Below are positions 1 to 9,246 of a stretch of DNA of 48,148 bases, piece after piece. Made by a program: the position numbers and the translations under genes. This stretch comes from Burkholderia sp. LMG 13014. Lineage in GTDB: Bacteria > Pseudomonadota > Gammaproteobacteria > Burkholderiales > Burkholderiaceae. The stretch lies in NCBI RefSeq assembly GCF_905232215.1, contig NZ_CAJNKE010000011.1:1-48148 (forward strand). Reading direction: 5' to 3'. The notes beneath the pieces are model-generated. The model was not told where the DNA came from. It searched no databases and saw nothing but the letters and a program-made list of their open reading frames with translations. Each line of letters opens with the position of its first letter. Position 1 is the stretch's first letter.

Positions 1-74
1 GGCGACCCATCGCCCGATCGACCGGGCATGCGGTGTGATCCACGGCCTGCCCATCAGTTGCGTCTCTTCCTGAA

Positions 75-893
75 ATGCCGATGAATACGACCGACTCACC
101 TTCGCGGGACGTCCCGGGCGCTCCCGAACTGCAAGTGCAGCGCGCGGCCGCAGTCGTCACGCTGACCTTCAACCGGCCGCACGCGCTCAACGCGCTGGAC
201 GTGCCGATGGCCCGCGCATTGCTCGCCGCCGCGAAGGATCTCGCGGCCGACCCTTCCGTGCGGGCCGTCGTGCTGCGCGGTGCCGGCAAGGGGTTCGTGG
301 CGGGCGGCGATCTGGCGACGCTGCGCGCCGATCCCGTGCAAGGGGCCGTCGATCTGATCACGCCGATTCACGAGGCCGTGGCGATCCTGGCCGGACTGAA
401 CGCGCCCGTGATCGCCCAGGTTCATGGCGTGGCCGCGGGTGCGGGCCTGAGCCTGATGCTGCAGGCCGACTTCGTGCTGGCGGCGGAGGGGACGCGCTTC
501 AACTCGGCCTTCATCAACCTGGGTGCGAGCTGCGATTCGGGCACCTCGTGGGTGTTGCCGCGCCTGGTGGGGCTGCGCCGCGCACTCGAAATCGCAATGC
601 TGGGCGAGACCTTCGGGGCTGCCGATGCCGAGCGGCTCGGGTTGATCAACCGGGTCGTCCCGGCGGAGCGGCTTCAGGAGGAAGTCGACGCACTGGCACA
701 GCGCCTCGCGTCCGGCCCGACGCTGGCCTATGGCGCGATCCGGCGCCTGATGCGCGAGTCGTTCGACCGCAGCCTGCCCGCGCAACTCGGCGCCGAAGCC
801 GACGCGTTCCGCGCCTGCGCGGCGACGCTGGACTTCGCTGCCGGGCTGGACGCGTTCCATGCCAGGCAGGCTGCCAGGTTTGCGGGCCGCTGA
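75..893 (+). CDS. enoyl-CoA hydratase/isomerase (crotonase) family protein
   Basis: A 272-residue protein of normal crotonase length. The two oxyanion-hole segments are visible as KGFVAGGDL (near residue 75) and HGVAAGAGL (near 120). In place of the usual catalytic Glu loop it carries CDSGTSWVLPRLVG, with an Asp as in PaaG-type isomerases, so it may be an enoyl-CoA isomerase or a hydratase. Both readings place it in beta-oxidation of an acyl-CoA in the cytosol. It is the first complete gene of an operon with the thiolase and acyl-CoA ligase that follow. No strong ribosome binding site is seen. The start could be the ATG at 75 or the one at 81, six bases on. No 25-bp operator of the downstream cluster lies in front of it. 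Confidence 0.9.
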   Translation: MPMNTTDSPSRDVPGAPELQVQRAAAVVTLTFNRPHALNALDVPMARALLAAAKDLAADPSVRAVVLRGAGKGFVAGGDLATLRADPVQGAVDLITPIHEAVAILAGLNAPVIAQVHGVAAGAGLSLMLQADFVLAAEGTRFNSAFINLGASCDSGTSWVLPRLVGLRRALEIAMLGETFGAADAERLGLINRVVPAERLQEEVDALAQRLASGPTLAYGAIRRLMRESFDRSLPAQLGAEADAFRACAATLDFAAGLDAFHARQAARFAGR

Positions 894-922
894 TCCATTC
901 CATTCATCTTCCGGAGATCGAT

Positions 923-2107
923 ATGACCCAGCGTGACATCTATGTCGTCGGCACCGCGCGCACCGCGATCGGCACCTTTGGCGGCGCGCTCAAGGACGTG
1001 CCGAACACGCAGCTCGCGACCACGGTCGTGAAGGCGGCCATCGAGCGCAGCGGCGTCGCGCCCGATGCGATCGGCCACGTGGTGATGGGCAACGTGATTC
1101 CGACCGAACCGAACGACGCCTACCTGAGCCGCGTGGCCGCCCTCGATGCGGGTTGCCCGATCGAGACGCCGGCCTTCAACGTGAACCGCCTGTGCGGCTC
1201 GGGCCTGCAGGCCATCGTGTCGGCGGCGCAGGCCATCGGCCACGGCGATTGCGATATCGCGATCGGCGGCGGTTCCGAGTCGATGAGCCGCGGCCCGTAC
1301 TTCGATACCGCAGCGCGCTACGGCGCGCGCATGGGCAACGCCGCGCTGATCGACTACATGGTCGGCATCCTGCACGACCCGTGGGAAAAGATGCACATGG
1401 GCATCACGGCGGAGAACGTCGCCGCGCGCTACGGCATTTCGCGCGACGCGCAGGATCGCCTCGCCGCGGAGAGCCAGCGGCGTGCCGCGTTGGCGATTGC
1501 GCAGGGGCGCTTCGACGAGCAGATCGTGCCGGTCGAGATCGGCACGCGCAAGGGCGTGGTCCGGTTCGATACCGACGAGCACGTGCGGGCCGATACCACG
1601 GTGGAGACGCTGGCCGGCATGAAGCCGGTCTTCAGGAAGGACGGCCTCGTGACGGCCGGCAATGCGTCGGGCATCAACGACGGTGCCGGCGCGGTCGTGC
1701 TGGCGACGGCGGAGCGTGTCAATGCGCTGGGCCTGCGGCCCCTCGCGCGTCTGGCCGGTTATGCGCACGCTGGCGTAGAGCCCGCGTACATGGGGATCGG
1801 GCCGGTTCCGGCCACGCGCAAGGTGCTCGAACGCACCGGGCTCAGGATGCAGGACCTGGACGTGATCGAAGCCAATGAAGCATTCGCCGCCCAGGCCTGT
1901 GCCGTCATTCAGGAACTGGGCCTGGATCCGGCCCGGGTCAATCCGAACGGATCGGGCATTTCGCTCGGCCACCCGGTGGGCGCCACGGGGGCGATCATCA
2001 CCACGAAGGCGATTGCCGAACTGCACCGGACGGGCGGCCGCTACGCGCTGGTGACGCTGTGCATCGGCGGCGGGCAGGGCATCTCGGCCATCTTCGAGCG
2101 GGCCTGA
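923..2107 (+). CDS. bktB: acetyl-CoA C-acyltransferase (beta-ketothiolase, BktB-like)
   Basis: A 394-residue thiolase II family enzyme that cleaves beta-ketoacyl-CoA with CoA to give acetyl-CoA and a shortened acyl-CoA, or runs in the condensing direction. Visible active-site features are nucleophilic Cys91 in [18 protein letters not shown], the GHPVGATGA histidine loop and the CIGGGQG cysteine near residue 380. Long stretches match my recollection of Cupriavidus BktB, including TEPxDxYLxRVAA, the DTDEHVR segment and AGNASG, so the symbol is a family assignment. The start is the ATG at 923, preceded by CCGGAGATCGAT. It follows the crotonase after 29 bases and the two share a beta-oxidation role. 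Confidence 0.92.
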   Translation: MTQRDIYVVGTARTAIGTFGGALKDVPNTQLATTVVKAAIERSGVAPDAIGHVVMGNVIPTEPNDAYLSRVAALDAGCPIETPAFNVNRLCGSGLQAIVSAAQAIGHGDCDIAIGGGSESMSRGPYFDTAARYGARMGNAALIDYMVGILHDPWEKMHMGITAENVAARYGISRDAQDRLAAESQRRAALAIAQGRFDEQIVPVEIGTRKGVVRFDTDEHVRADTTVETLAGMKPVFRKDGLVTAGNASGINDGAGAVVLATAERVNALGLRPLARLAGYAHAGVEPAYMGIGPVPATRKVLERTGLRMQDLDVIEANEAFAAQACAVIQELGLDPARVNPNGSGISLGHPVGATGAIITTKAIAELHRTGGRYALVTLCIGGGQGISAIFERA

Positions 2108-2154
2108 ATCCGTTCGACGGCCGGTTCGAGATCGATCACCAGTCAGGAGACGTC

Positions 2155-3711
2155 ATGCATTTGACCATTGGGCTGCATCGCGCGGTACAGCAGAAGCCGA
2201 ATGCCATCGCGACCGTGTTCGGCGAACGGCGCCGGACCTTTGCGGAACTCGGCGAACGTGTGTCGAGGCTGGCATCGGCGTTGCAGACGCTGGGCCTCGA
2301 TGCCGGCGGCCGCGTCGCCATGCTCGCGCTGAATTCCGACCGCTATCTGGAGTACTACCTGGCGGTCCTGTGGGCGGGCGGCGTCGTCAATCCGGTCAAT
2401 ATCCGCTGGAGCCCCGCCGAAATCGCGTATTCGCTCGACGATTGCGATACCGCGATCCTGCTGGTGGATGACGCGTTCGCACCGATGGTGCCCGAGTTGC
2501 GCAGCCGGTCGACGGCGCTGCGCGCGGTCGTTCATGCGGGCGAAGGCGCAACGCCCGATGGCATGCTGTCCTACGAGGCGCTGCTGGCCGCCGCGCCGCC
2601 GGTGCCCGACGCGATGCGCTCGGGCGAGGACCTGGCCGGCATTCTCTACACCGGGGGCACGACGGGCGTGCCGAAAGGCGTGATGCTGAGCCATCGCAAC
2701 CTGTTCAGCAACGCGCTCGACATGCTTGCCGAAGGCGTGATCGCGGAGGACGGCGTCGGGCTCCACGCCGCGCCGATGTTCCATGTGGCCGACGTGACGC
2801 TCATGCTTGCGCTGCTGCTGCGCGGCGGGCGGCATGTGTTCCTCCCGGCATTCGATCCGGCCGCGGCGCTGTCGGTCATCGAGAAGGAGCGGGTGACCGA
2901 TACGCTGCTGGTGCCCACCATGATCCAGATGCTGGTCGATCATCCGGCCATGAAGACGCACGACGCCAGCAGCCTCCGGCTGGTCCAGTACGGCGCCTCG
3001 CCGATCAGCGAGGCGGTGCTGAATCGCGCGTTTGACGCACTGCCCGGTGCCGCATTCATGCAGCTTTACGGGATGACCGAGATGTCTCCGGTGATCGCCG
3101 TGCTGCCGCCTGCATGCCATACCCCCGAGGGCCGCCAGTCGGGCAAGTTGCGCGCCGCGGGACGGTCGACGTTCTTTGCCGAGATCCGTGTCGTCGATGC
3201 CGACGGTGTCGAGGTGCCGCGCGGCACGCCCGGCGAAGTCGTCGCGCGCGGCGCAGGTGTCATGCAGGGGTACTGGAACAAGCCGGCGGAAACCGCAGCG
3301 GCGATTCGTGACGGGTGGATGCACACGGGAGACGGGGGCTATCTCGACGAGGACGGGTTCCTGTTCATCGTGGATCGCCTGAAGGACATGATCGTGACCG
3401 GCGGCGAGAACGTCTATTCGGTCGAGGTGGAAAACGCGATCGCGAAACACCCGGCGGTCGCGATGTGCGCCGTCATCGGGATTCCTGATGAAAAGTGGGG
3501 CGAGACGGTTCATGCGGCGATCGTGCTGAAGCCGGGCGTCGACGTAACCGGAGACGACATCAAGTCGCATTGCAAGACGCTGATCGCGGGCTACAAATGC
3601 CCGCGCAGCGTCGAATTTCGCGACGGGCTGCCGCTGTCCGGTGCGGGCAAGCTGCTGAAGTATGTATTGCGCGACGCTTACTGGAAAGGCGCCGGCCGGT
3701 CGGTGGGCTGA
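2155..3711 (+). CDS. AMP-forming acyl-CoA synthetase (ligase)
   Basis: A 518-residue ANL-superfamily ligase that activates a carboxylic acid with ATP and CoA through an acyl-adenylate. The P-loop-like A3 motif is YTGGTTGVPKGVMLSH, followed by the YGMTE motif, the HTGDGGY hinge region and GGENVYSVEVE. The catalytic Lys of the A10 motif is in GAGKLLKY near the C-terminus. The ATG at 2155 follows CAGGAGACGTC; an open frame extends further upstream into the thiolase but has no comparable ribosome site. It closes the 75-3711 operon, supplying CoA thioesters to the crotonase and thiolase. The substrate is not readable from sequence. Confidence 0.9.
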   Translation: MHLTIGLHRAVQQKPNAIATVFGERRRTFAELGERVSRLASALQTLGLDAGGRVAMLALNSDRYLEYYLAVLWAGGVVNPVNIRWSPAEIAYSLDDCDTAILLVDDAFAPMVPELRSRSTALRAVVHAGEGATPDGMLSYEALLAAAPPVPDAMRSGEDLAGILYTGGTTGVPKGVMLSHRNLFSNALDMLAEGVIAEDGVGLHAAPMFHVADVTLMLALLLRGGRHVFLPAFDPAAALSVIEKERVTDTLLVPTMIQMLVDHPAMKTHDASSLRLVQYGASPISEAVLNRAFDALPGAAFMQLYGMTEMSPVIAVLPPACHTPEGRQSGKLRAAGRSTFFAEIRVVDADGVEVPRGTPGEVVARGAGVMQGYWNKPAETAAAIRDGWMHTGDGGYLDEDGFLFIVDRLKDMIVTGGENVYSVEVENAIAKHPAVAMCAVIGIPDEKWGETVHAAIVLKPGVDVTGDDIKSHCKTLIAGYKCPRSVEFRDGLPLSGAGKLLKYVLRDAYWKGAGRSVG

Positions 3712-3772
3712 CGCTGCAGGGTGTCCGCGGTGATTGCTCCGGCCGCTCGGCGGCGGGGTGTGCTTTCATCGC

Positions 3773-4244
3773 ATGAGCCTGCTCAATTCCCGTACGGCAT
3801 GGGGAACTGACGCGGCCGCTCTGACGCGCTTGCCGGAATCGGCGCAACGAGCGAGATGACTGCGCGGCAGGCGAACGCTATCTGCCCGACGGCGCGCCGG
3901 AACCGTACTGGTACCGGCCGGCGCCGCGCGGCGACGAGGCCAGGATCGTGGAGCGGCTCGACCGGGATGACCTGCTGCTCAACGGCTTGCTGCCCGGCCT
4001 GCTCGCGCGCTTTGCCGTCGACGGGAAAATGCCGCGCACGGTGCTGCTGATCCACAGCGACGCCGCCTGTTTCCATTTCTCGAAGGCCATCGTGCGTTCG
4101 CGTTTCCGGGATCCGGATACGCGGATCGAACGCGACCGGCTGCCGAGCGCGGGTGCGATGCATCGGCGGTTGAGCGGCGCCACGTTCGACGAAGATTCGT
4201 ACGATCGCGACCTCCCGGCTCGCACAGTCGCCGGGCTGTACTGA
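3773..4244 (+). pseudogene. frameshifted hypothetical protein gene
   Basis: Two frames join into one coherent coding stretch. The first begins at the ATG at 3773 (MSLLNSRTAWGTD) and runs to a TGA near 3859. The second, shifted frame carries GERYLPDGAPEPYWYRP, then RLDRDDLLLNGLLPGLL and TVLLIHSDAACFHFSKAIV, and stops at 4244. The natural amino acid composition across both parts suggests one former gene of about 155 codons broken by an indel near 3850. I do not recognise the family. It lies downstream of the ligase at the edge of the accessory region and may be a decayed core gene at the junction. Confidence 0.45.
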
Positions 4245-4759
4245 GTGCCGGCGGGGTGAGCCACACGCACATCGGTGCAGATCGCCCACCCGGGTAGCAC
4301 ATCCCATTTCGCAGTCGTATTGTGTGGCCGAAGTCGTAGAGAACCGGCGGCAGAAGCCGGGAACGGCGGCTTCAGTCGCCGGTGAGTGCCTGTTGTACGC
4401 CCGCGGCCCGCGGCGATACGCGACCACGGGCCACGCTTTGATGCGCGATCAGGCAGCCGTCATGCATGACGGTGCGCACCGCATTCGACGCAGAACAGGT
4501 CGTCGCCGGCTATCGATTTGTACCCGATGTGCACGCGGCGGCGTCGTTCGCCGCGGGCGGTGACCGATCCAACACCGGCGGCGTGCCGGTCCCGCGGTGG
4601 CGGTGGGCGGTGAACGACGCCTGCAGCAGTGCTTCGACGAACCCGACCGATTCGCCCCGAGCGATCCCCTTGTCTGACGCTCCCGCCTCGTGTGGCCCTC
4701 TCCCAAAGGGGGCACCGGTAGCCCGTGCAACTACTGAGTTGCCGCAAAAAATGGTTTAT

Positions 4760-4784
4760 GGTCAAATGACCATGTCATGTGATC
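4760..4784. promoter_or_regulatory. 25-bp operator, site 1 (ALDH/ADH/BVMO operon)
   Basis: Full match to the cluster motif: core TGAC-CAT-GTCA flanked by GGTCA on the left and TGATC on the right, each two bases from the core. It lies 230 bp before the GTG at 5014, farther than at the other units. No second site was found nearby. Confidence 0.75.
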
Positions 4785-4829
4785 TACATTCCTGTTTCAT
4801 CCCCAATTGGAAGCCACCGCAATCGCGCG

Positions 4830-4907
4830 GACTTCCGCCGGGTGGGCAATTTTTTGCGAAAGCGTCCGGGTGACGGGGAAATTGGCCGGCGTCGGCTACC
4901 GGAAGTC
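4830..4907 (+). repeat. inverted repeat in the 5014 leader
   Basis: GACTTCCG at 4830-4837 pairs with CGGAAGTC at 4900-4907, enclosing about 62 bases that include T6 and several short GC arms. It could fold as a structured leader between operator and start codon. It does not match a riboswitch class I know. Confidence 0.3.
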
Positions 4908-5013
4908 AGGCGGAATCGCGGGAGATGGAGCAGGCGTCATCGTAGTCAAGCCCGGGCAGTTTTCGGCGGTCGGCCGACAGCGCCCGGGTTGAAAAAAGAA
5001 ATTTCTGGAGACA

Positions 5014-6522
5014 GTGCTCGTGGATGAAATGCACAGCGGGATGAACCAATCGATCGACCCGTCGGCGCTTCGCGCCCAACTGCGCGACGGATCCTTGCTG
5101 GAGACGCGTGCGTGGCTTGCGTCGGGATGGGTTGGCGGCACGGATGGTCGTTCGTTTCCGGTAACGAATCCGGCCACGGGTGAAATCCTGGCCCGCGTGG
5201 CGAGCCTTGGCGCAGCAGACGTGGAGCAAGCCATTGCAGCGTCGGCCGTTGCACAACAAGGCTGGCAGAAACGCACCAGCCACGAGCGCGCGAGGATATT
5301 GCGCGCGTGGTACGACTTGATCGTTGCGAATGCCGACGACCTCGCATTCATCATGACCTCCGAGCAGGGCAAGCCGCTGGCGGAGGCCCGCGGCGAAATC
5401 GTGTATGCGGCTTCGTTCGTGGAGTGGTTCGCCGAAGAGGCGAAGCGTGTCTACGGCGACGTCATTCCTCACCCGCAAGGCGACAAGCGCATCCTTGTCA
5501 TCCGTCAGCCGGTCGGTGTTTGCGCTGCAATCACACCGTGGAATTTTCCTGCCGCGATGATCACGCGCAAGGTGGCGCCGGCATTGGCGGCGGGCTGTTC
5601 GATCATCGTGCGCCCCGCGGACCTGACGCCGCTGACGGCGCTTGCGCTTGCCGTCCTGGCCGAGCGGGCGGGAATGCCGGCGGGTGTCCTTCAAGTGGTG
5701 TGCGGCCCGTCGCGCGAGATCGGCGCGGTGCTCACGGCCAGCCCGATCGTGCGCAAGCTTTCGTTCACCGGCTCGACCGAAGTCGGCCGCGTACTCATGA
5801 GCCAATCGTCCGGGACGATCAAGCGACTTTCTCTCGAACTCGGCGGCAACGCACCCTTCATCGTGTTCGACGATGCGGATCTCGACGCAGCGATTGAAGG
5901 TGCGATGGCGTCGAAGTACCGAAACAGCGGCCAGACCTGTGTTTGCGCCAATCGCTTTCTTGTCCAGGCAGGCATTCATGACCGCTTCGTCGAGGCGCTC
6001 ACCCGGCGCGTTCAGGCGCTCAAGGTAGGGAACGGTATCGAACCGGGGGTGCAGCAGGGGCCGCTGATTCAGAAGTCCGCTTGTGACCACCTGAATCAGC
6101 TGATCGACGATGCGGTAAGCAAGGGCGCACGAATCGTCACCGGCGGGAAAGGCCATCAGCTTGGGGGCACGTTCTTCGAGCCGACCGTTATTGCCGATGC
6201 GACGCCGGCCATGCGTCTCGCGCGCGAGGAGCTCTTCGGGCCGGTCGGTCCGGTGTTCCGATTCGAGGATGAGGCAGAAGCGATCGCGATGGCCAACGAC
6301 ACCGAGTACGGGCTCGCAGCCTATCTCTATACGCGCGACCACGGCCGGATCTGGCGCGTCGGCGAGGCACTGGAGTACGGCATGGTCGGCCTGAATACCG
6401 GCGTGATTTCGAACGAGGTCGCACCGTTCGGCGGGGTCAAGCAATCGGGCCTTGGCCGTGAGGGTTCCCGTTATGGAATCGAGGAATACCTGGAAATCAA
6501 GTACATGTGCGCCCAAGTCTAA
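5014..6522 (+). CDS. NAD(P)-dependent aldehyde dehydrogenase, GabD-like
   Basis: A 502-residue aldehyde dehydrogenase oxidising an aldehyde or semialdehyde to the acid in the cytosol. It shows ITPWNFP, the nucleotide-fold FTGSTEVG, LELGGNAPFIVFDDADLD with the catalytic Glu, and SGQTCVCANR with the catalytic Cys near residue 310. The LELGGNAPFIVFDDADLD block is typical of succinate/glutarate-semialdehyde dehydrogenases, so a semialdehyde is one plausible substrate. Start choice is open: GTG at 5014, GTG at 5020 (nine bases after GGAG, best spacing) or ATG at 5041. It heads an operon that runs through at least 10230 and lies downstream of operator site 1. Confidence 0.93.
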   Translation: MLVDEMHSGMNQSIDPSALRAQLRDGSLLETRAWLASGWVGGTDGRSFPVTNPATGEILARVASLGAADVEQAIAASAVAQQGWQKRTSHERARILRAWYDLIVANADDLAFIMTSEQGKPLAEARGEIVYAASFVEWFAEEAKRVYGDVIPHPQGDKRILVIRQPVGVCAAITPWNFPAAMITRKVAPALAAGCSIIVRPADLTPLTALALAVLAERAGMPAGVLQVVCGPSREIGAVLTASPIVRKLSFTGSTEVGRVLMSQSSGTIKRLSLELGGNAPFIVFDDADLDAAIEGAMASKYRNSGQTCVCANRFLVQAGIHDRFVEALTRRVQALKVGNGIEPGVQQGPLIQKSACDHLNQLIDDAVSKGARIVTGGKGHQLGGTFFEPTVIADATPAMRLAREELFGPVGPVFRFEDEAEAIAMANDTEYGLAAYLYTRDHGRIWRVGEALEYGMVGLNTGVISNEVAPFGGVKQSGLGREGSRYGIEEYLEIKYMCAQV

Positions 6523-6551
6523 CTGCCAAAGTCTGCATCAAGGAAACGCCA

Positions 6552-7718
6552 ATGGAAATGTCCCCGCAATCGATGCTCTTCGAAACTGTTCCGTCCATTC
6601 TCCAGGAGTGGGGTTGTGTGCGCCGCCTGGGTCAGGTGATGGCGGCATGGACGGAGCGCCGTCATGTCCTGATCGTTACCGACGCGGGACTGCACAACGC
6701 CGGTGTGCTGGAGCCGGCGAAAGCGTCGTTGGCGGCCGAGGGATTCCGCGTGGCGGTGTTTGACGAGGTCGTGGCCGATCCGCCGGAGAGCGTGGTCTCG
6801 CGCTGCGTCGAGTTCGCGCGCAGTGCAGAGGCGGACATCGTCATTGGCCTGGGCGGCGGCTCGTCGATGGACATTGCAAAACTGGCCGCCGTGCTCACCG
6901 TCTCGCGGCAATCGCTCGCGGAAATGTACGGAATTGGCAACGTTCAGGGTGCACGCTTGCCATTGGTGCAGATCCCTACAACGGCTGGAACCGGGTCGGA
7001 AGTCACCAACATTTCCATCGTTTCGGTTAACGAAACAACCAAGATGGGCATCGTTGCACGTCAGCTGTATGCCGACAAAGTGATCCTGGACGCTGAATTG
7101 ACGGTCGGCCTGCCACGCAGCCATACCGCTGCGACGGGCATCGACGCGATGGTTCACGCCATCGAGGCCTATACCAGCAAGCACAAGAAGAATGCCATCT
7201 CCGATGCGCTCGCGCGTGAGGCACTGCGATTGCTGGTGAGCAACCTGATTCCGGCTTGCGAGAACGGCGAGGATCGGCACGCGAGAGAGGCCATGCTGCT
7301 GGGCGCCACCCTGGCGGGGCAGGCCTTTGCCAATGCCCCGGTGGCCGCGATCCATGCGCTGGCGTATCCATTGGGTGGCCATTTCCATATCCCGCATGGC
7401 TTGTCGAACGCTTTGATGCTTGCCCCGGTGCTGCGTTTCAACGCCGAAGCGGCGGCTTCGCACTATGCGGAACTGGCAGACGTCGTCGGCGCGGGTGGAA
7501 CAGGCGACGCCACGGAGCGCACGGCGGCGTTCATCGCATTCATGGAAGACCTGATGGACCGATCCGGCGCGCCGCGTCGTCTCCGCGACGTGGGTGTCAC
7601 GCATGCGAGCCTGCCAACGCTGGCGGCCGATGCGATGAAGCAGCAGCGCTTGCTGTTGAACAATCCAGTCGTTGTCACGGAGTCGGATGCATTGCGCCTG
7701 TATGAACAGGCCTATTGA
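6552..7718 (+). CDS. iron-containing alcohol dehydrogenase
   Basis: A 388-residue group III alcohol dehydrogenase that interconverts an alcohol and an aldehyde or ketone with NAD(P). GGGSSMD at residues 101-106 is the cofactor loop. GIDAMVHAIEAYTS supplies the first metal-binding Asp, and the His ligands appear in AIHALAYPLGGHFHIPHG. The set looks intact. The ATG at 6552 follows AAGGAAACGCCA; the open frame extends upstream past the stop of the previous gene, but without a good ribosome site. It lies 29 bases after the aldehyde dehydrogenase, so the pair probably carries alcohol to acid in sequence. Confidence 0.92.
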   Translation: MEMSPQSMLFETVPSILQEWGCVRRLGQVMAAWTERRHVLIVTDAGLHNAGVLEPAKASLAAEGFRVAVFDEVVADPPESVVSRCVEFARSAEADIVIGLGGGSSMDIAKLAAVLTVSRQSLAEMYGIGNVQGARLPLVQIPTTAGTGSEVTNISIVSVNETTKMGIVARQLYADKVILDAELTVGLPRSHTAATGIDAMVHAIEAYTSKHKKNAISDALAREALRLLVSNLIPACENGEDRHAREAMLLGATLAGQAFANAPVAAIHALAYPLGGHFHIPHGLSNALMLAPVLRFNAEAAASHYAELADVVGAGGTGDATERTAAFIAFMEDLMDRSGAPRRLRDVGVTHASLPTLAADAMKQQRLLLNNPVVVTESDALRLYEQAY

Positions 7719-7770
7719 ACCGACGCCGGAAAATCCGCAGTCGCCGTAACGTAAATATAGAGAGTGCACC

Positions 7771-9234
7771 GTGAACAATGTAGAAAGGATTGAGCACCAC
7801 GAGATCGTTATCCTGGGTGCAGGCTTCGGAGGCCTCGGCATGGCCGCTCGCATGAAAATCGCGGGCATCGACGACTTTGTCGTGCTGGAGAAGCGTCCCG
7901 ATCTCGGTGGCGTCTGGCTGGACAATTCGTATCCCGGCGCAGCATGCGATACCGAATCGCACCTGTACTGCTACAGCTTCCATCCGCATTTGCGCGTGAG
8001 CGCCATGTATGCCGGCCGCAATGAGCTGCTGCACTATTTGAAGTCGCTTGCCACGCGGTTCGACCTGGCAGAACACCTGCGATTCAACCGCGAGATTCGC
8101 AGTGCGGAATGGGATGCAGAGGCAAGCCTCTGGCGATTCGAGCTGAACGACGGTTCCCGGATGACCTCACGATTCTTTGTGCCGGCCTGGGGGCAACTGA
8201 ACCGTCCGATGATTCCCGCGGTTCGCGGCCTGGCGGATTTCAACGGAGCGTATTTCCACTCCGCCGAGTGGCGGCACGACGTGGACTTGAGCGGCAAGCG
8301 TGTGGCGAGCATCGGAAATGCCGCCAGCGCCGTGCAGTATGTGCCGCTCATCGCGCCGAAGGTCGATCACCTGACGGTATTCCAGCGAAGCGCGAACTGG
8401 ATCATGCCGCGCAACCAGATCGTCTTCTCGACGGAGCAGCTCGATACCTACGAGCGCGAGCCCCATCTTTTCGAAGAAAGCCGGAAATCGCTGCACGCTT
8501 TCCGCGAGTCCGGGTTCGAGCGTACACGGATGGGTTCCAACGCCCAGATGGAAGGCAAGAGTCTCGCGTTGGCACACCTTCATCGCCAGGTGACCGACCC
8601 GGTACTGCGCGAGCAGCTGACGCCGGACTATGAATACGCGTGCAAACGGATTCTGCGATCGGACGACTACTATCCGGCGCTCATGCGCGACAACGTCGCG
8701 CTGGAGACGGCGGGGGTGGAGTCGTTCGTCGACGAGGGCATCGTAACCCGGGACGGCCGTCTGCTCCCGTTCGACGTAGTCGTGTTCGGAACCGGATTCG
8801 AGAGTCAGGCATTCCAGGGCAGCCTGCAGGTTCGCGGAACCGACCGCACGTTGGCCCAGGCGTGGGAAGACGGCCCGGAAGCGTATCTCGGCATGACCGT
8901 GCCGGGCTTTCCGAACATGTTCATGTTGTACGGGCCGAACACGAACCTGAACCACAACTCCATCGTGTCGATGCTCGAGATCCAGCAGAACTACATCATC
9001 GACGCGATCGGCGGCATGGCTACGGCTGGCGTGAAGGCAGTCGACGTCGACCGGGCCGTGTTCGACGAATACAACGGCAAGCTCCAATCGGCGATGGTCG
9101 GCTCGGCGTTTTCGGCGGGCTGCTCGAGCTGGTACAAGAACGCGCAAGGCAAGGTGATCAACAACTGGCCGGGCACGGTGGACGAATACCGCGCGGCGAC
9201 GCAATGGGATCAAAGCGTGTTCGCTGCGATCTGA
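7771..9234 (+). CDS. Baeyer-Villiger-type flavin monooxygenase (BVMO 1)
   Basis: A 487-residue class B flavoprotein monooxygenase. The FAD Rossmann motif GAGFGG is at residues 16-21 and the NADPH-binding GNAASA at 182-187. The Baeyer-Villiger fingerprint FxGxxxHxxxW is intact at residues 157-167 (FNGAYFHSAEW). Such enzymes insert oxygen next to a ketone to give an ester or lactone using FAD, NADPH and O2. The start is the GTG at 7771, after GAGAG. The esterase gene follows 12 bases later, the classic BVMO-plus-hydrolase pairing. It is distinct from the second monooxygenase at 12458, which is of EthA type. Confidence 0.92.
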   Translation: MNNVERIEHHEIVILGAGFGGLGMAARMKIAGIDDFVVLEKRPDLGGVWLDNSYPGAACDTESHLYCYSFHPHLRVSAMYAGRNELLHYLKSLATRFDLAEHLRFNREIRSAEWDAEASLWRFELNDGSRMTSRFFVPAWGQLNRPMIPAVRGLADFNGAYFHSAEWRHDVDLSGKRVASIGNAASAVQYVPLIAPKVDHLTVFQRSANWIMPRNQIVFSTEQLDTYEREPHLFEESRKSLHAFRESGFERTRMGSNAQMEGKSLALAHLHRQVTDPVLREQLTPDYEYACKRILRSDDYYPALMRDNVALETAGVESFVDEGIVTRDGRLLPFDVVVFGTGFESQAFQGSLQVRGTDRTLAQAWEDGPEAYLGMTVPGFPNMFMLYGPNTNLNHNSIVSMLEIQQNYIIDAIGGMATAGVKAVDVDRAVFDEYNGKLQSAMVGSAFSAGCSSWYKNAQGKVINNWPGTVDEYRAATQWDQSVFAAI

Positions 9235-9246
9235 GCGGAGAGGCAC

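Larger units (their letters stand above)
4245..5013. other. intergenic region and leader of the 5014 operon
   Basis: No convincing gene is seen in these 769 bases. A short open stretch near 4466-4570 (start TVRTAFDAEQVVAG) has plausible composition but no start signal or recognised family, and may be a fragment. The region holds one 25-bp operator (4760-4784) and a hairpin (4830-4907). If transcription starts close to the operator, the operon has an untranslated leader of about 200 bases. Confidence 0.5.

Noticed and set aside
548-2107. 519-codon open frame starting inside the crotonase gene
   Set aside because: Its first 125 codons are a shadow of the crotonase; the thiolase itself starts at the ATG at 923 with a proper ribosome site.
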